Program-made: the position numbers and the translations under genes | Shown: positions 8,532 to 17,094 of the stretch, piece after piece | Layout: each line of letters opens with the position of its first letter | How positions within the stretch are numbered: position 1 is the stretch's first letter | From: JBCFBK01 sp039679975 | GTDB lineage: Bacteria; Bacteroidota; Bacteroidia; Bacteroidales; Prolixibacteraceae | Assembly (NCBI GenBank): GCA_039679975.1 | Contig: JBDKTZ010000555.1 | Location: 1 to 39,319 of the forward strand | Direction of reading: 5' to 3' | DNA: 39,319 bases | Notes under the pieces: model-generated | Database searches by the model: none | Seen by the model: only the letters and a program-made list of their open reading frames with translations | What the model was told of the DNA's origin: nothing

Positions 8532-9662
8532 TTAATACGCATGAGAATCTTCGCTGATCTCTTCAGCCGTAATCCTTTTGTTGTTCATGGCTTTCCAGAA
8601 CCACCAGATGTATGCCGCCACAAAGGGGACAAACAAAGAGACGTAACTCATAGCCACCAAGGTAAACCTGCTGGACGACGCCTTTTCAATAGTGAGTGAT
8701 GACTGAAGGTCATATGCCGAAGGGTAGAAGGCGGTTTGGTTGAAACCAGCAAGCAAAAACAGTGACCAGACTACCAATACGGTTCCCGTGCCGGCAAACC
8801 AGATTCCTTTTCCGGATCTCGCGAAAAGGCTGATGCCAATGCCCCAGAGTACCAAAACGACGCCCGTCAGCAACATGGCAGCCACAACAGGCATGCTGAT
8901 CAAATTGTTGAAGTACTTGTATTTTTCCATGAACACATTCCCGCTTTCGGCTTCATAAGCATACCCGTCCTTTAAAAGGAGGCTGATCAGAAAATAAAGA
9001 AAGAATACCAGGAAAGGAACGGCATTATAGAGTACTTGTCTGCGTGAACGGTTTTCAACCGCATCATCTTCCACAGAATTAAGAAAATACAGGGCTCCAA
9101 GGACCCGTGAGAGGAAGAAGACCGATAACCCCAGGGATACATTATGGAAAGACAGCACGGCTTCCAATCCACGATACGGTGTTTCCCAGTTCACCTGGTT
9201 CATATCGTTCAGGCTGAACATCGCCCCGTTAAAAAACGTTCCGACAGCTGTTCCAAGCAAGATAGTGCCGAACGCACCATTCAGGAAAAGGAAAACCTCA
9301 TAGGTTTTCGTTCCCAGAAAATTATCCGGCTTTTTCCGGAATTCATACGAAACAGCCTGAATCACAAAAAAGAAAAGAATGATCATCCAGACCCAGTATG
9401 CTCCACCAAAAGAGGTGGCATAAAATAAAGGAAAGGACGCGAAAAATGCACCACCAAAAGTGACCAGTGTGGTGAATGTAAACTCCCATTTACGCCCCAG
9501 CGTGTTTACCAGGAGTCCACGCTCACCTTCATTTTTCCCAATGGTGTATATCATCGTCTGCCCCCCCTGCACAAATGTCAGGAATACCAGCAACGCTCCA
9601 AGCAGCGACACGATGATCCACCAATACTGCTGCAATGCAAAATAGGATAAGTTTTCAAACAT
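8532..9662 (-). CDS. cydB: cytochrome bd ubiquinol oxidase subunit II
   Basis: 376 residues with about eight or nine membrane helices. CydB pairs with CydA to form cytochrome bd, a high-affinity quinol:oxygen oxidoreductase that does not pump protons. Typical features: the N-terminal helix with YWWIIVSLLGALLVFLTFVQGGQ, the GTAVGTFFNGAMF segment and a C-terminal FVAAYIWWFWKAMN helix. The start overlaps the cydA stop by eight bases, a sign of coupled translation. The following small membrane protein gene probably belongs to the same transcript. Confidence 0.95.
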   Translation of the reverse strand: MFENLSYFALQQYWWIIVSLLGALLVFLTFVQGGQTMIYTIGKNEGERGLLVNTLGRKWEFTFTTLVTFGGAFFASFPLFYATSFGGAYWVWMIILFFFVIQAVSYEFRKKPDNFLGTKTYEVFLFLNGAFGTILLGTAVGTFFNGAMFSLNDMNQVNWETPYRGLEAVLSFHNVSLGLSVFFLSRVLGALYFLNSVEDDAVENRSRRQVLYNAVPFLVFFLYFLISLLLKDGYAYEAESGNVFMEKYKYFNNLISMPVVAAMLLTGVVLVLWGIGISLFARSGKGIWFAGTGTVLVVWSLFLLAGFNQTAFYPSAYDLQSSLTIEKASSSRFTLVAMSYVSLFVPFVAAYIWWFWKAMNNKRITAEEISEDSHAY

Positions 9663-11232
9663 TTCTCAGCCCTCCATCCGCTTTAGGTCCGATCTTGATT
9701 TGCCGGAGCATGATTTTAACTTCCGCGATCAGTAAGGTTGTAAAGATGATCGCGAACATCCAAAAAGTCACCTGAACCGCACTGGTGCTGATCTTTGTCA
9801 CAGCAGCCACAGTTGGCATGAGATCCTGTATGACCCAGGGCTGTCGCCCTACCTCAGCTACGATCCATCCTGCCTGCGACGCGATATAAGCCATCGGGAT
9901 TGTCCAGATGGCCAGCTTTAAAAAGCCCCTTCTCCGGTCAAGCGTACCTTTTATCACATAGACCAGCGCCAGAATGAAAAACAGGAGAAAATAAAACCCG
10001 AAGCCAACCATGATATGAAAACTGTAAAAAGAAAGCGGCACACTGGGTACCAGCAAATTCGGATCGGAAATATAGCCATATCCAAAATATTTAAAATAGT
10101 TGTTCCGGAAATCGGCGCTCATCAGTTCCGTTTTAAGTGCTTCGGCTCTGCCGTCATCTTTGGCCGCCTTTGCTTCTTTAAATGTCTTCAGCTTTTGTAT
10201 GGCCTGTTTTCCCCTGTCAATCTTTTCTGCAGCAGACATAATCCCGTATTTTTCATTTCCGCGGATCAGATCGTTCACTCCCGGCACAAAAGCATTCCAA
10301 TCCATATAAGCCATGTATGACAGGATATTTGGAATTTCCAATTTCATGTTAAAGTCCATCAGGTTCTCGTTTGAGGGATCCGTTTCGGTGGTCGACATGA
10401 CCCCCAGCGCAATCAGCCCTGCGCCTTCGCTCCCGTTGTACAAGCCTTCGAATGCAGCAAACTTCATGGGTTGATGCTGCGCCACATGACGGGCTGAGGT
10501 ATCACCGGTAAAAGCGACATATACCGATGAAAATAATCCAAAAACAGCAGCTACTGCAATACTCTTCCTGGCAAACACAATCTCCCGCCTTTTCAGCAAA
10601 AACCATGCTGATATGCCAATCACGAAAATGGCAGCCAATACAAAACCGGAAGATGTGGTATGCAAAAACTTATCGACTGCAACCGGTGAAAATAAAACAT
10701 CCCAAAAACTGATCATCTCGTTACGTGCCGTATCCGGATTGAACTGCATGCCCGCAGGATACTGCATCCAGGCATTGGCCACCAGGATCCACAGCGCTGA
10801 AAGATTAGCGCCCACAGCCGTTAACCAGGTAGCCATTAAATGTACCTTTTTACTGACTTTGTTCCATCCAAAAAACATGATGGCGATGAAAGTCGATTCC
10901 ATGAAAAAGGCTAAAATTCCTTCAATAGCAAGTGGCGCTCCAAAAATATCACCAACAAACCACGAATAGTTGGACCAGTTGGTGCCGAATTCAAATTCAA
11001 GAATAATCCCGGTTGCTACTCCAATAGCAAAGTTAATTCCAAACAGGATCATCCAGAATTTAGTGATCTTCTTCCATTCCGGATCTCCCGTTTTTACATA
11101 CAAAGTCTCCATGAAGGCAATGATGAAGGTCAAACCCAGGGTCAGCGGAACAAAGATCCAGTGGTACATGGCCGTGAGCGCAAATTGTGCCCTCGACCAG
11201 TTGACTAAGGATAGGTCGATCGATTCTAACAT
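9655..11232 (-). CDS. cydA: cytochrome bd ubiquinol oxidase subunit I
   Basis: 525 residues. Carries the hemes b558, b595 and d and the quinol site. The N-terminus (LVNWSRAQFALTAMYHWIF) contains the conserved axial-type histidine at about residue 24. GDTSARHVAQHQPMKFAA and GRQPWVIQDLMPT are hallmark CydA stretches. The Q-loop between helices VI and VII is moderately long. It follows the DUF4492 gene by nine bases and overlaps cydB by eight, so the operon order is DUF4492, cydA, cydB, small protein. Cytochrome bd serves low-oxygen respiration or oxygen scavenging, complementing the caa3 oxidase on the other side of the divergent promoter region. Confidence 0.96.
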   Translation of the reverse strand: MLESIDLSLVNWSRAQFALTAMYHWIFVPLTLGLTFIIAFMETLYVKTGDPEWKKITKFWMILFGINFAIGVATGIILEFEFGTNWSNYSWFVGDIFGAPLAIEGILAFFMESTFIAIMFFGWNKVSKKVHLMATWLTAVGANLSALWILVANAWMQYPAGMQFNPDTARNEMISFWDVLFSPVAVDKFLHTTSSGFVLAAIFVIGISAWFLLKRREIVFARKSIAVAAVFGLFSSVYVAFTGDTSARHVAQHQPMKFAAFEGLYNGSEGAGLIALGVMSTTETDPSNENLMDFNMKLEIPNILSYMAYMDWNAFVPGVNDLIRGNEKYGIMSAAEKIDRGKQAIQKLKTFKEAKAAKDDGRAEALKTELMSADFRNNYFKYFGYGYISDPNLLVPSVPLSFYSFHIMVGFGFYFLLFFILALVYVIKGTLDRRRGFLKLAIWTIPMAYIASQAGWIVAEVGRQPWVIQDLMPTVAAVTKISTSAVQVTFWMFAIIFTTLLIAEVKIMLRQIKIGPKADGGLRNV

Positions 11233-11241
11233 GTTTTGGCT

Positions 11242-11463
11242 TTATTTTATGTTTGTTAAATTTTCAAGAACCTGTTCACTCCTCTGCTCATCCGTATCAA
11301 AGTTAGTATTCAGAAAATTGGGAAAGAAAAATAATTTCAATACCACAAACATGATGAACAACTTGATCAGAATGATGATCCATACCTGCTTCCCCCAAAT
11401 ACTCATATCTCGGAAGCCTTCAATATAAAACCGCCAGATCCTGTAAAAACTATTCCTTTCCAT
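11242..11463 (-). CDS. DUF4492 protein, first gene of the cyd operon
   Basis: 73 residues. One hydrophobic helix (about 27-47) sits between a basic aromatic N-terminus (FYRIWRFYIEGFRDM) and an acidic tail. DUF4492 proteins are recurrently encoded just before cydA in Bacteroidota and some Campylobacterota, which suggests a role in assembly or stability of cytochrome bd; no biochemical function is established to my knowledge. It is nine bases from cydA. Its start at 11463 opens the divergent control region shared with the sco-cox operon. Confidence 0.8.
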   Translation of the reverse strand: MERNSFYRIWRFYIEGFRDMSIWGKQVWIIILIKLFIMFVVLKLFFFPNFLNTNFDTDEQRSEQVLENLTNIK

Positions 11464-11544
11464 AACCTGGTTTTTCTTTAAAATTATGAAGAAAACAATA
11501 GCCAGTCAACTTTGTTTTATCACTGAAAATAAGGATATTATCAT

Positions 11545-11563
11545 CTTAATATTTACCATTAAG
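11545..11563. promoter_or_regulatory. dyad CTTAAT-N7-ATTAAG
   Basis: Perfect 6-base arms around the spacer ATTTACC in the cyd/cox divergent region. Low complexity makes chance occurrence possible. Confidence 0.35.
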
Positions 11564-11567
11564 AGTA

Positions 11568-11583
11568 TTGTATTGAAATACAA
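11568..11583. promoter_or_regulatory. 16-base palindrome TTGTATT-GA-AATACAA, candidate operator
   Basis: Perfect 7-base arms with a 2-base centre, about 105 bases upstream of the DUF4492-cydAB start and 172 bases upstream of sco. The shape (TTGTA, six bases, TACAA) is of the size bound by CRP/FNR-type dimers. It resembles but does not fit the Rex consensus, which has ten bases between TTGT and ACAA rather than eight. Regulator unknown. Confidence 0.45.
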
Positions 11584-11754
11584 ATAGCTTAGTAGAGAAA
11601 AAGCAAGAAGCAGTGGCAGAAAAAAACTTGAAAAGGCAGGAAAATAAAAAAATATCGGTTTTTGCAGGCCTTTGGTTAAACATTCATTCGCCTTTGTGGT
11701 TTCTTATTCTGAAAATAAGAAGGGGCATTTACAGTGCAAAAATTAAGAATCAAA

Positions 11755-12561
11755 ATGACCAAAATGACATCGTTGAGCCCGGGTTTATTCTTCATCCTGA
11801 TCTTTTTATCCGTGTTTTTCAATGCAAGGAGTCAATCAACTGTCATTGATGATCAAACTAAAACTCCCGAAATCGGGGTCGTTGAGCACTTGGATGAATT
11901 TATTCCGGGAAACATCTATCTGATGGGGGAAGACAGTCAGAAAGTGGTGTTGTCCGATTTAATCGATAAACCAACTATACTCAACTTTGTTTATTATCGC
12001 TGTCCGGGTATTTGCAGCCCGTTGATGGAAGGGTTGGCCGATGTGATGAACAAGTCAGATTTAAAACCAGGAGAAGATTACCAGGTGCTCACCATCAGCT
12101 TTGATCCGGCTGAAACACTTGATCTGGCTGTGAGGAAGAAGGCTAATTACCTGAATTTAACAGACAGGAAGGAAGAAATTGCCAAGGGATGGAAATTTTT
12201 TGTATCCGATAGCGCCAGTATAACCAAAGCCACACAGGCTGTTGGATTTAAGTATAAAAAAACGGGAAATGACTTTTTACATGCAGCATCGGTCATTGTA
12301 GTCAGTCCCAAAGGTAAGATCACCCGTTATTTAAATGGGATATACTTCCTCCCGTTTGAATTTAAAATGGCAGTTATTGAAGCAGGTAAAGGAACATCAG
12401 GGCCTACCATTAATAAGATATTGCAATATTGTTATTCTTATGACCCCAAGGGGCAAACCTACGTGCTGAACGTGACGAAACTTTCAGGTACGTTGATTTT
12501 ATTTTTTGCGTTGACATTATTTTTATTTCTGATTATAAAAAGGAAAAGGAAAACCATTTAG
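11755..12561 (+). CDS. SCO1/SenC family copper-dependent assembly protein
   Basis: 268 residues from ATG 11755 (ATG 11764 is also possible; the longer GTG start at 11734 is less likely). A signal or anchor helix at about 10-24 is followed by a thioredoxin-like domain with the copper ligands in YYRCPGICSPL (Cys83, Cys87) and FLHAASVIVV (His176). A second hydrophobic helix at about 243-261 leaves a basic cytoplasmic tail, so the domain faces the periplasm. SCO proteins help load the CuA centre of cytochrome oxidase subunit II, which fits its place four bases before the caa3 subunit I gene. Confidence 0.93.
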   Translation: MTKMTSLSPGLFFILIFLSVFFNARSQSTVIDDQTKTPEIGVVEHLDEFIPGNIYLMGEDSQKVVLSDLIDKPTILNFVYYRCPGICSPLMEGLADVMNKSDLKPGEDYQVLTISFDPAETLDLAVRKKANYLNLTDRKEEIAKGWKFFVSDSASITKATQAVGFKYKKTGNDFLHAASVIVVSPKGKITRYLNGIYFLPFEFKMAVIEAGKGTSGPTINKILQYCYSYDPKGQTYVLNVTKLSGTLILFFALTLFLFLIIKRKRKTI

Positions 12562-12565
12562 TATT

Positions 12566-14179
12566 ATGCAACTAAGTTCTCAACTGTCACATGAGGGAAG
12601 CTACCTGGAATACCAAGGTAAATACAAAGGGCTATTGGGTTGGGTGACATCGACCGATCATAAACGGATTGCCCTGCTCTATTTATTTTCGATGATGACG
12701 CTTTTCATTGTAGGCGCATTATTAGGTTTGGGCATGAAGCTGGAATTGATAGCTCCGGGGAAAACGGTCATGGACGCACAAACCTACAATGCATTTTTTA
12801 CCGTACACGGTGTCATCATGATCTTTATGATCGTCATTCCAGGCTTGCCGGCCGTTTTCGGAAATTTTCTGCTTCCTATCATGATAGGGGCCAAGGATGT
12901 GGCTTTTCCAAAGCTGAACCTAATCTCCTGGTATGTTTTTATTCTGGGTGCGATTCTGGTTATTTCTTCGGTCTTATTTGGTGACAGCCCTCCCGATACC
13001 GGCTGGACGTTTTATGCTCCATACAGTTTTAAAACCGGCGCCAATATGCTGCCGGCCATATTCGGTGCTTTTGTTTTGGGCTTTTCATCGGTTCTCACCG
13101 GATTGAATTTTATAGTCACCATTCATCGTTTACGGGCTCCCGGAATGACGTGGGGGAAAATACCTCTTTTTGCATGGACGCTGTATGGTACAGGATGGAT
13201 CCAGCTTTTGGCTACTCCCATTGTCGGGATTACGTTGATCCTCGTTGCACTGGAGCGTATTTTTGGTATCGGCGTTTTTGATCCGGCCCTGGGAGGCGAC
13301 CCGATCCTCTATCAGCACCTGTTCTGGATCTATTCTCATCCGGCGGTCTATATTATGATCCTGCCGGCTATGGGAGCCATTTCTGAAATTATACCGACTT
13401 TTTCACAGAAGCATGTTTTTGGATACAAGGCCATTGTCGCTTCAACAATGGCCATTGCGTTCGTGGGGTACTTTGTTTGGGGTCACCACATGTTTACAGC
13501 GGGCATGAGCAATACTTCGCAATATGCATTTTCCATACTTACTTTTTTGGTTGCTATTCCCAGCGCAATCAAGGTGTTTAACTGGATCTCGACCATGTAT
13601 AAAGGATCCATCAATGTCCAAACACCGTTTTACTGGGCGGTATCTTTCATCTTTGTTTTCATGATCGGTGGTCTTTCGGGGCTGGTGCTTGGTGCTCTGA
13701 CAGCCAATGTTTATCTTCACGATACTGCATTCGTGGTCGCGCACTTCCACTTTATCGTTTTTGGAGGTACTGGCTATGCGTTTTTTGCGGCTCTTCATTA
13801 TTGGTTCCCTAAAATATTTGGTCGCATGTACGATGCAAAATGGGCCAACACCGGATGGTTTCTCTTTTTTATCGGGTTCCTGACACTCTACGGTCCTATG
13901 TTCTACCTGGGAATGATGGGTATGCCACGACGTTACTACGACTACCTGGAACAGTTCCATTCGGCCAATATTCTGTCTACTTTAGGCTCCTGGGTGATGG
14001 TATTCGGGCTTGTTATTATCATTGTTAACCTCTTCCGCGCAGCAAAATATGGGGCACCGGCACCGGTCAATCCCTGGAACGGAAAGACCTGGGAATGGAC
14101 TGTACCCTCACCTCCGCCGGTTGAAAATTTTGATAAAATCCCTGAATACAAAGAAAAAGACGGACCTTACGAATATTAA
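12566..14179 (+). CDS. ctaD: cytochrome c oxidase subunit I, caa3-type, A2 family
   Basis: 537 residues, about twelve helices. Reduces oxygen at a heme-CuB centre and pumps protons. Ligands are visible: His81 and His395 for heme a, His393 for heme a3, and His258, His307 and His308 for CuB, with Tyr262 as the cross-linked tyrosine. K-channel Lys336 is present in IPSAIKVFNW and the D-channel entrance Asp111 in GAKDVAFPKLN. The helix VI glutamate of A1 enzymes is absent: the sequence reads WIYSHPAVY, the Tyr-Ser motif that defines the A2 subfamily (as in Rhodothermus caa3). First oxidase gene of the operon, ahead of subunits III, IV and II. Confidence 0.96.
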   Translation: MQLSSQLSHEGSYLEYQGKYKGLLGWVTSTDHKRIALLYLFSMMTLFIVGALLGLGMKLELIAPGKTVMDAQTYNAFFTVHGVIMIFMIVIPGLPAVFGNFLLPIMIGAKDVAFPKLNLISWYVFILGAILVISSVLFGDSPPDTGWTFYAPYSFKTGANMLPAIFGAFVLGFSSVLTGLNFIVTIHRLRAPGMTWGKIPLFAWTLYGTGWIQLLATPIVGITLILVALERIFGIGVFDPALGGDPILYQHLFWIYSHPAVYIMILPAMGAISEIIPTFSQKHVFGYKAIVASTMAIAFVGYFVWGHHMFTAGMSNTSQYAFSILTFLVAIPSAIKVFNWISTMYKGSINVQTPFYWAVSFIFVFMIGGLSGLVLGALTANVYLHDTAFVVAHFHFIVFGGTGYAFFAALHYWFPKIFGRMYDAKWANTGWFLFFIGFLTLYGPMFYLGMMGMPRRYYDYLEQFHSANILSTLGSWVMVFGLVIIIVNLFRAAKYGAPAPVNPWNGKTWEWTVPSPPPVENFDKIPEYKEKDGPYEY

Positions 14180-14192
14180 AAAACAATCATTT

Positions 14193-14810
14193 ATGTCACA
14201 AGTCATCCATCATGAAGACCATTATGATGCTGAAGGATCGAAAATCGGAATGTGGCTCTTTATTTTCACGGAGTTACTTCTTTTTGGAGGTCTGTTTCTC
14301 ATCTATTCTGTTTACCGGTACAAGAACCCGGATGCATTTCACCTGGCAGCGGAAGAACTGGACAGGACAATCGGCACAATCAATACCGTTATTCTGCTGA
14401 TCAGCAGCATGACGATTGCCATGTCAACCACAGCCCTTCAAAAAGGACAGAAAAAGTTCACTTTAATTCTGCTGATCACCACAGTTGTCCTTGGGTTCGT
14501 GTTCCTTGTCAACAAGTATTTTGAATGGGGCTTGAAGTTTGAACACGGTATTTTCCCCGGATCCGAGCATATGAAGACCACCATGAGCCAGGGCGAGATC
14601 CTGTTTTTTGGCCTGTACTTTGTCATGACCGGCCTGCACGCACTGCACATCATTATCGGCTTGATTTTAATTGCCGTGGCCTATATCAGGATCGTGAACC
14701 GGACGGTGCATGCAAACCGGCCGTCAATGCTGGAAAACGCGGGACTGTACTGGCACCTGGTCGACCTGATCTGGATCTTCCTGTTCCCGTTGTTTTACCT
14801 GATCCATTAA
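14193..14810 (+). CDS. ctaE: cytochrome c oxidase subunit III
   Basis: 205 residues from ATG 14193, 13 bases after the subunit I stop. Five hydrophobic helices. Characteristic stretches are GMWLFIFTELLLFGGLF, the glutamate-bearing KYFEWGLKFEHG, the FGLYFVMTGLHALHIIIG helix and the C-terminal YWHLVDLIWIFLFPLFYL. Subunit III stabilises the catalytic core and proton uptake. A longer open frame from 14010 lies inside subunit I and is rejected. It is followed after 52 bases by the subunit IV gene. Confidence 0.95.
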   Translation: MSQVIHHEDHYDAEGSKIGMWLFIFTELLLFGGLFLIYSVYRYKNPDAFHLAAEELDRTIGTINTVILLISSMTIAMSTTALQKGQKKFTLILLITTVVLGFVFLVNKYFEWGLKFEHGIFPGSEHMKTTMSQGEILFFGLYFVMTGLHALHIIIGLILIAVAYIRIVNRTVHANRPSMLENAGLYWHLVDLIWIFLFPLFYLIH

Positions 14811-14862
14811 AGATTTTCCCAATCGGCCATATCAATAACGACTGAAAAATAAACAGACTCAC

Positions 14863-15147
14863 ATGGAAAATGAAAAGCATCATATCGTTCCCTACCGAAC
14901 TTACGTATACATACTGATCGCTTTGTTGATCTGCACGTTTACCTCGGTGGCGATCACAAATATTGAACTGGGTGAATTAACCGTAACGGGTGCTTTGCTG
15001 TTGGCTTCAATCAAGGCTATTCTCGTGCTGACTTATTTTATGCACCTGAAATACGATAAACCGTACATCAAAATCATGGTAGCATTTGTATTCGTCCTGT
15101 TTGTTGCAGTTATCGTGATTACATTTTTTGACTACCTATTCAGATAA
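14863..15147 (+). CDS. ctaF: caa3-type cytochrome c oxidase subunit IV
   Basis: 94 residues with three predicted membrane helices. It matches the prokaryotic subunit IV family by length, by the opening PYRTYVYILIALLICTFTSVAI and by the KAILVLTYFMHLKYDK segment, a strong family marker. The protein assists assembly of the oxidase and has no redox centre. Its TAA stop shares one base with the ATG of the subunit II gene. Confidence 0.9.
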   Translation: MENEKHHIVPYRTYVYILIALLICTFTSVAITNIELGELTVTGALLLASIKAILVLTYFMHLKYDKPYIKIMVAFVFVLFVAVIVITFFDYLFR

Positions 15148-16097
15148 TGACTATGTATCTATTAGCATCCACAAAAGCCTCGAATTTTGTTTCCGATGTT
15201 GACGGGACCTTTTTATTTATCCTGTCAATCTGTTTCTTTTTCCTGATCAGCTTAACGATCATGATGATCTGGTTCATATACCGGTATAATAAGAAACGGA
15301 ATCCTCAGGCAACCCAGATCAGGGGAAGTCATACCCTTGAAATTATTTGGACGGTGATACCGACCATTCTGGTATTGGTCATGTTTTATTATGGCTGGGC
15401 AGGATGGAAGCCGATGAAAGAACCGCCCAAAGATAGTTTTCAGATTGACGTGACCGCCCGCATGTGGAATTTTACATTTTCATATGAAAACGGTAAAAAA
15501 ACAGACACGTTGTTTATTCCCATGAGCCGCCCGGTAAAACTGAACCTTCAGGCTCTTGATGTGATCCATTCGCTTTATATACCATCGTTTCGGCTAAAAC
15601 AGGATATTGTTCCGGGCAAGGAGAACCAGTTTGTCTGGTTTACTTCCGAAAAGGAAGGGACATATGAATTGTTTTGTACGGAATACTGCGGGCTTCAGCA
15701 TTCCTACATGTATAACTGGGTAAAAGTAATGCCTCAGGAAGATTTTAATAAATGGTATACCGATACGACCATCCAAACTGCCGCTGCCACAGATTCGCCG
15801 ACAGCCACAGGCAAAAGAATCATGACCAATATCGGATGTTTTGCCTGTCACACCGTAGACGGATCAAAGCTGGTGGGACCTTCATTTAAAGGAATTTACG
15901 GCACATCGCGAAAGGTGACCAGCGGGGGTCAGAAAAAAGAAGTGGTTGCTGACGATGAGTACATTAAACATTCCATCTATGATCCGGGAGCAGATGTGGT
16001 TGAAGGATTCAACGCGGGATTGATGCAATCGTATCAGGGACAACTGAGTGATGAAGACATTGCAGCCATCACGGAATACCTGAAAACGTTAAAATGA
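15147..16097 (+). CDS. ctaC: cytochrome c oxidase subunit II with fused cytochrome c (caa3)
   Basis: 316 residues. Two N-terminal helices (about 22-46 and 64-82) anchor a cupredoxin domain with the full CuA site: His141, then Cys177, Glu179, Cys181, His185 and Met188 in FCTEYCGLQHSYM. A C-terminal cytochrome c domain has CFACH at 231-235 and a likely axial Met293 in AGLMQSY. The fused heme defines a caa3 enzyme and lets it accept electrons directly from complex III partners. No cleavable signal is obvious before helix 1. The stop overlaps the start of the heme O synthase-like gene by four bases (ATGA). A second ATG two codons in is equally possible. Confidence 0.96.
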   Translation: MTMYLLASTKASNFVSDVDGTFLFILSICFFFLISLTIMMIWFIYRYNKKRNPQATQIRGSHTLEIIWTVIPTILVLVMFYYGWAGWKPMKEPPKDSFQIDVTARMWNFTFSYENGKKTDTLFIPMSRPVKLNLQALDVIHSLYIPSFRLKQDIVPGKENQFVWFTSEKEGTYELFCTEYCGLQHSYMYNWVKVMPQEDFNKWYTDTTIQTAAATDSPTATGKRIMTNIGCFACHTVDGSKLVGPSFKGIYGTSRKVTSGGQKKEVVADDEYIKHSIYDPGADVVEGFNAGLMQSYQGQLSDEDIAAITEYLKTLK

Positions 16098-16969
16098 CAA
16101 GACAACGCGTCAGATATTATTTAAAAATCATTCTTGAACTGGGGAAAGTGAGAATCTCTTTCCCCGTCGCTTTATCAACGCTCACAGGGTATGCTCTTCA
16201 AACGGGTAAGATAGGATTAGATGGCTTGCTGCTGGCGTTAGGCGTTTTTCTGGTTTCCTGCAGTTCCGGTACCATCAATCACTTGCAGGAACGGCACACT
16301 GACGCACTAATGCCGCGAACAAAAAGCAGGCCGCTTCCCTCCGGCAAGATCAGGCCTTCCTCCGCGGTCGCCATTGCGGCCGGGTACTTTTTTTCCGGCA
16401 GCCTGATCCTGATCAGTTCATTCTCCATTGTTGCCTGGATTGCAAGTGTCATTACGTTACTGTCTTATAACGCATTTTACACTCCCCTGAAAAAAATCAC
16501 GGCTTTTGCCGTTGTACCCGGGTCCCTGGTGGGCGCCCTGCCGCCATATATTGGCTGGCTCACGGCAGGCGGACATATTGCAGATCCAAGCATTTTTTGG
16601 GTGGCTGTCTTCTTCTTTATCGGACAAATTCCTCATTTCTGGCTGTTGCTGCTTATGTTTGGTAACGAATACAGATTGGCAGGCTATCCCAGTCTGAACG
16701 ATATCTTTTCCGAAAATCAGATCAAGAGGCTGACCTTCACCTGGATATTGGCCACTATAGCGAGTGCGATGCTCATTGCGCTACACGTTATGTCCGGTCG
16801 CACAGTGACTTTCCTGCTTATCTTTTACATCTTCTATCTGCTTTTTTCCCTTTCCATTCAATTACTTGTAAAAAAAGACCTCCAGCCAAGAGCTGCATTT
16901 TTCAAACTGAATTTCCTGTACCTTTTCATGATGATCGCTCTGATTATTGACAGCATCTTCCGTCTGTGA
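16094..16969 (+). CDS. ctaB: protoheme IX farnesyltransferase-like (heme O synthase), UbiA family
   Basis: 291 residues, about eight or nine helices. Expected to attach farnesyl to heme b giving heme O, precursor of heme A for the caa3 enzyme. The first prenyl-binding motif reads NHLQERHTD (Asn62, Glu66, Asp70), so the middle Asp of canonical NxxxDxxxD is Glu. ALMPRTKSRPLPSGK follows, as in heme O synthases. The second motif is GNEYRLAGYPSL where DDYxxAGFPML is usual, again missing the first Asp. Position at the end of the oxidase operon supports the call. No ctaA (heme A synthase) is in the window. Confidence 0.87.
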   Translation: MTRQRVRYYLKIILELGKVRISFPVALSTLTGYALQTGKIGLDGLLLALGVFLVSCSSGTINHLQERHTDALMPRTKSRPLPSGKIRPSSAVAIAAGYFFSGSLILISSFSIVAWIASVITLLSYNAFYTPLKKITAFAVVPGSLVGALPPYIGWLTAGGHIADPSIFWVAVFFFIGQIPHFWLLLLMFGNEYRLAGYPSLNDIFSENQIKRLTFTWILATIASAMLIALHVMSGRTVTFLLIFYIFYLLFSLSIQLLVKKDLQPRAAFFKLNFLYLFMMIALIIDSIFRL

Positions 16970-17094
16970 ACATTTCTTCGAATCAACTTGTTATAGCATT
17001 GACTTGAACCTGCTCTATAATCACCGGGCATTAAATGCACTTAAGGATCTGTTAATATATTCCTAAAGAAAAATTATTGTTAAAAATATATACC

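Larger units (their letters stand above)
11464..11754. promoter_or_regulatory. divergent control region between cyd and sco-cox operons
   Basis: About 290 bases without a supportable gene. It must hold the start signals for the minus-strand cyd operon and the plus-strand sco-cox operon. I find no exact TAnnTTTG box on either strand; the closest is CAACTTTG near 11509. Two perfect dyads lie near its middle and are listed separately. The open frame at 11613-11849 overlaps the sco start and has no coding signature. Confidence 0.6.

Noticed and set aside
11568..11583. Rex repressor site in the cyd/cox control region
   Set aside because: TTGT and ACAA are eight bases apart, not the ten of the Rex consensus, and the inner GAA/TTC bases do not match. 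Kept only as an unassigned palindrome.
13442..13960. 172-codon minus-strand ORF
   Set aside because: Antisense of cytochrome oxidase subunit I, whose ligand residues are all in the plus frame.
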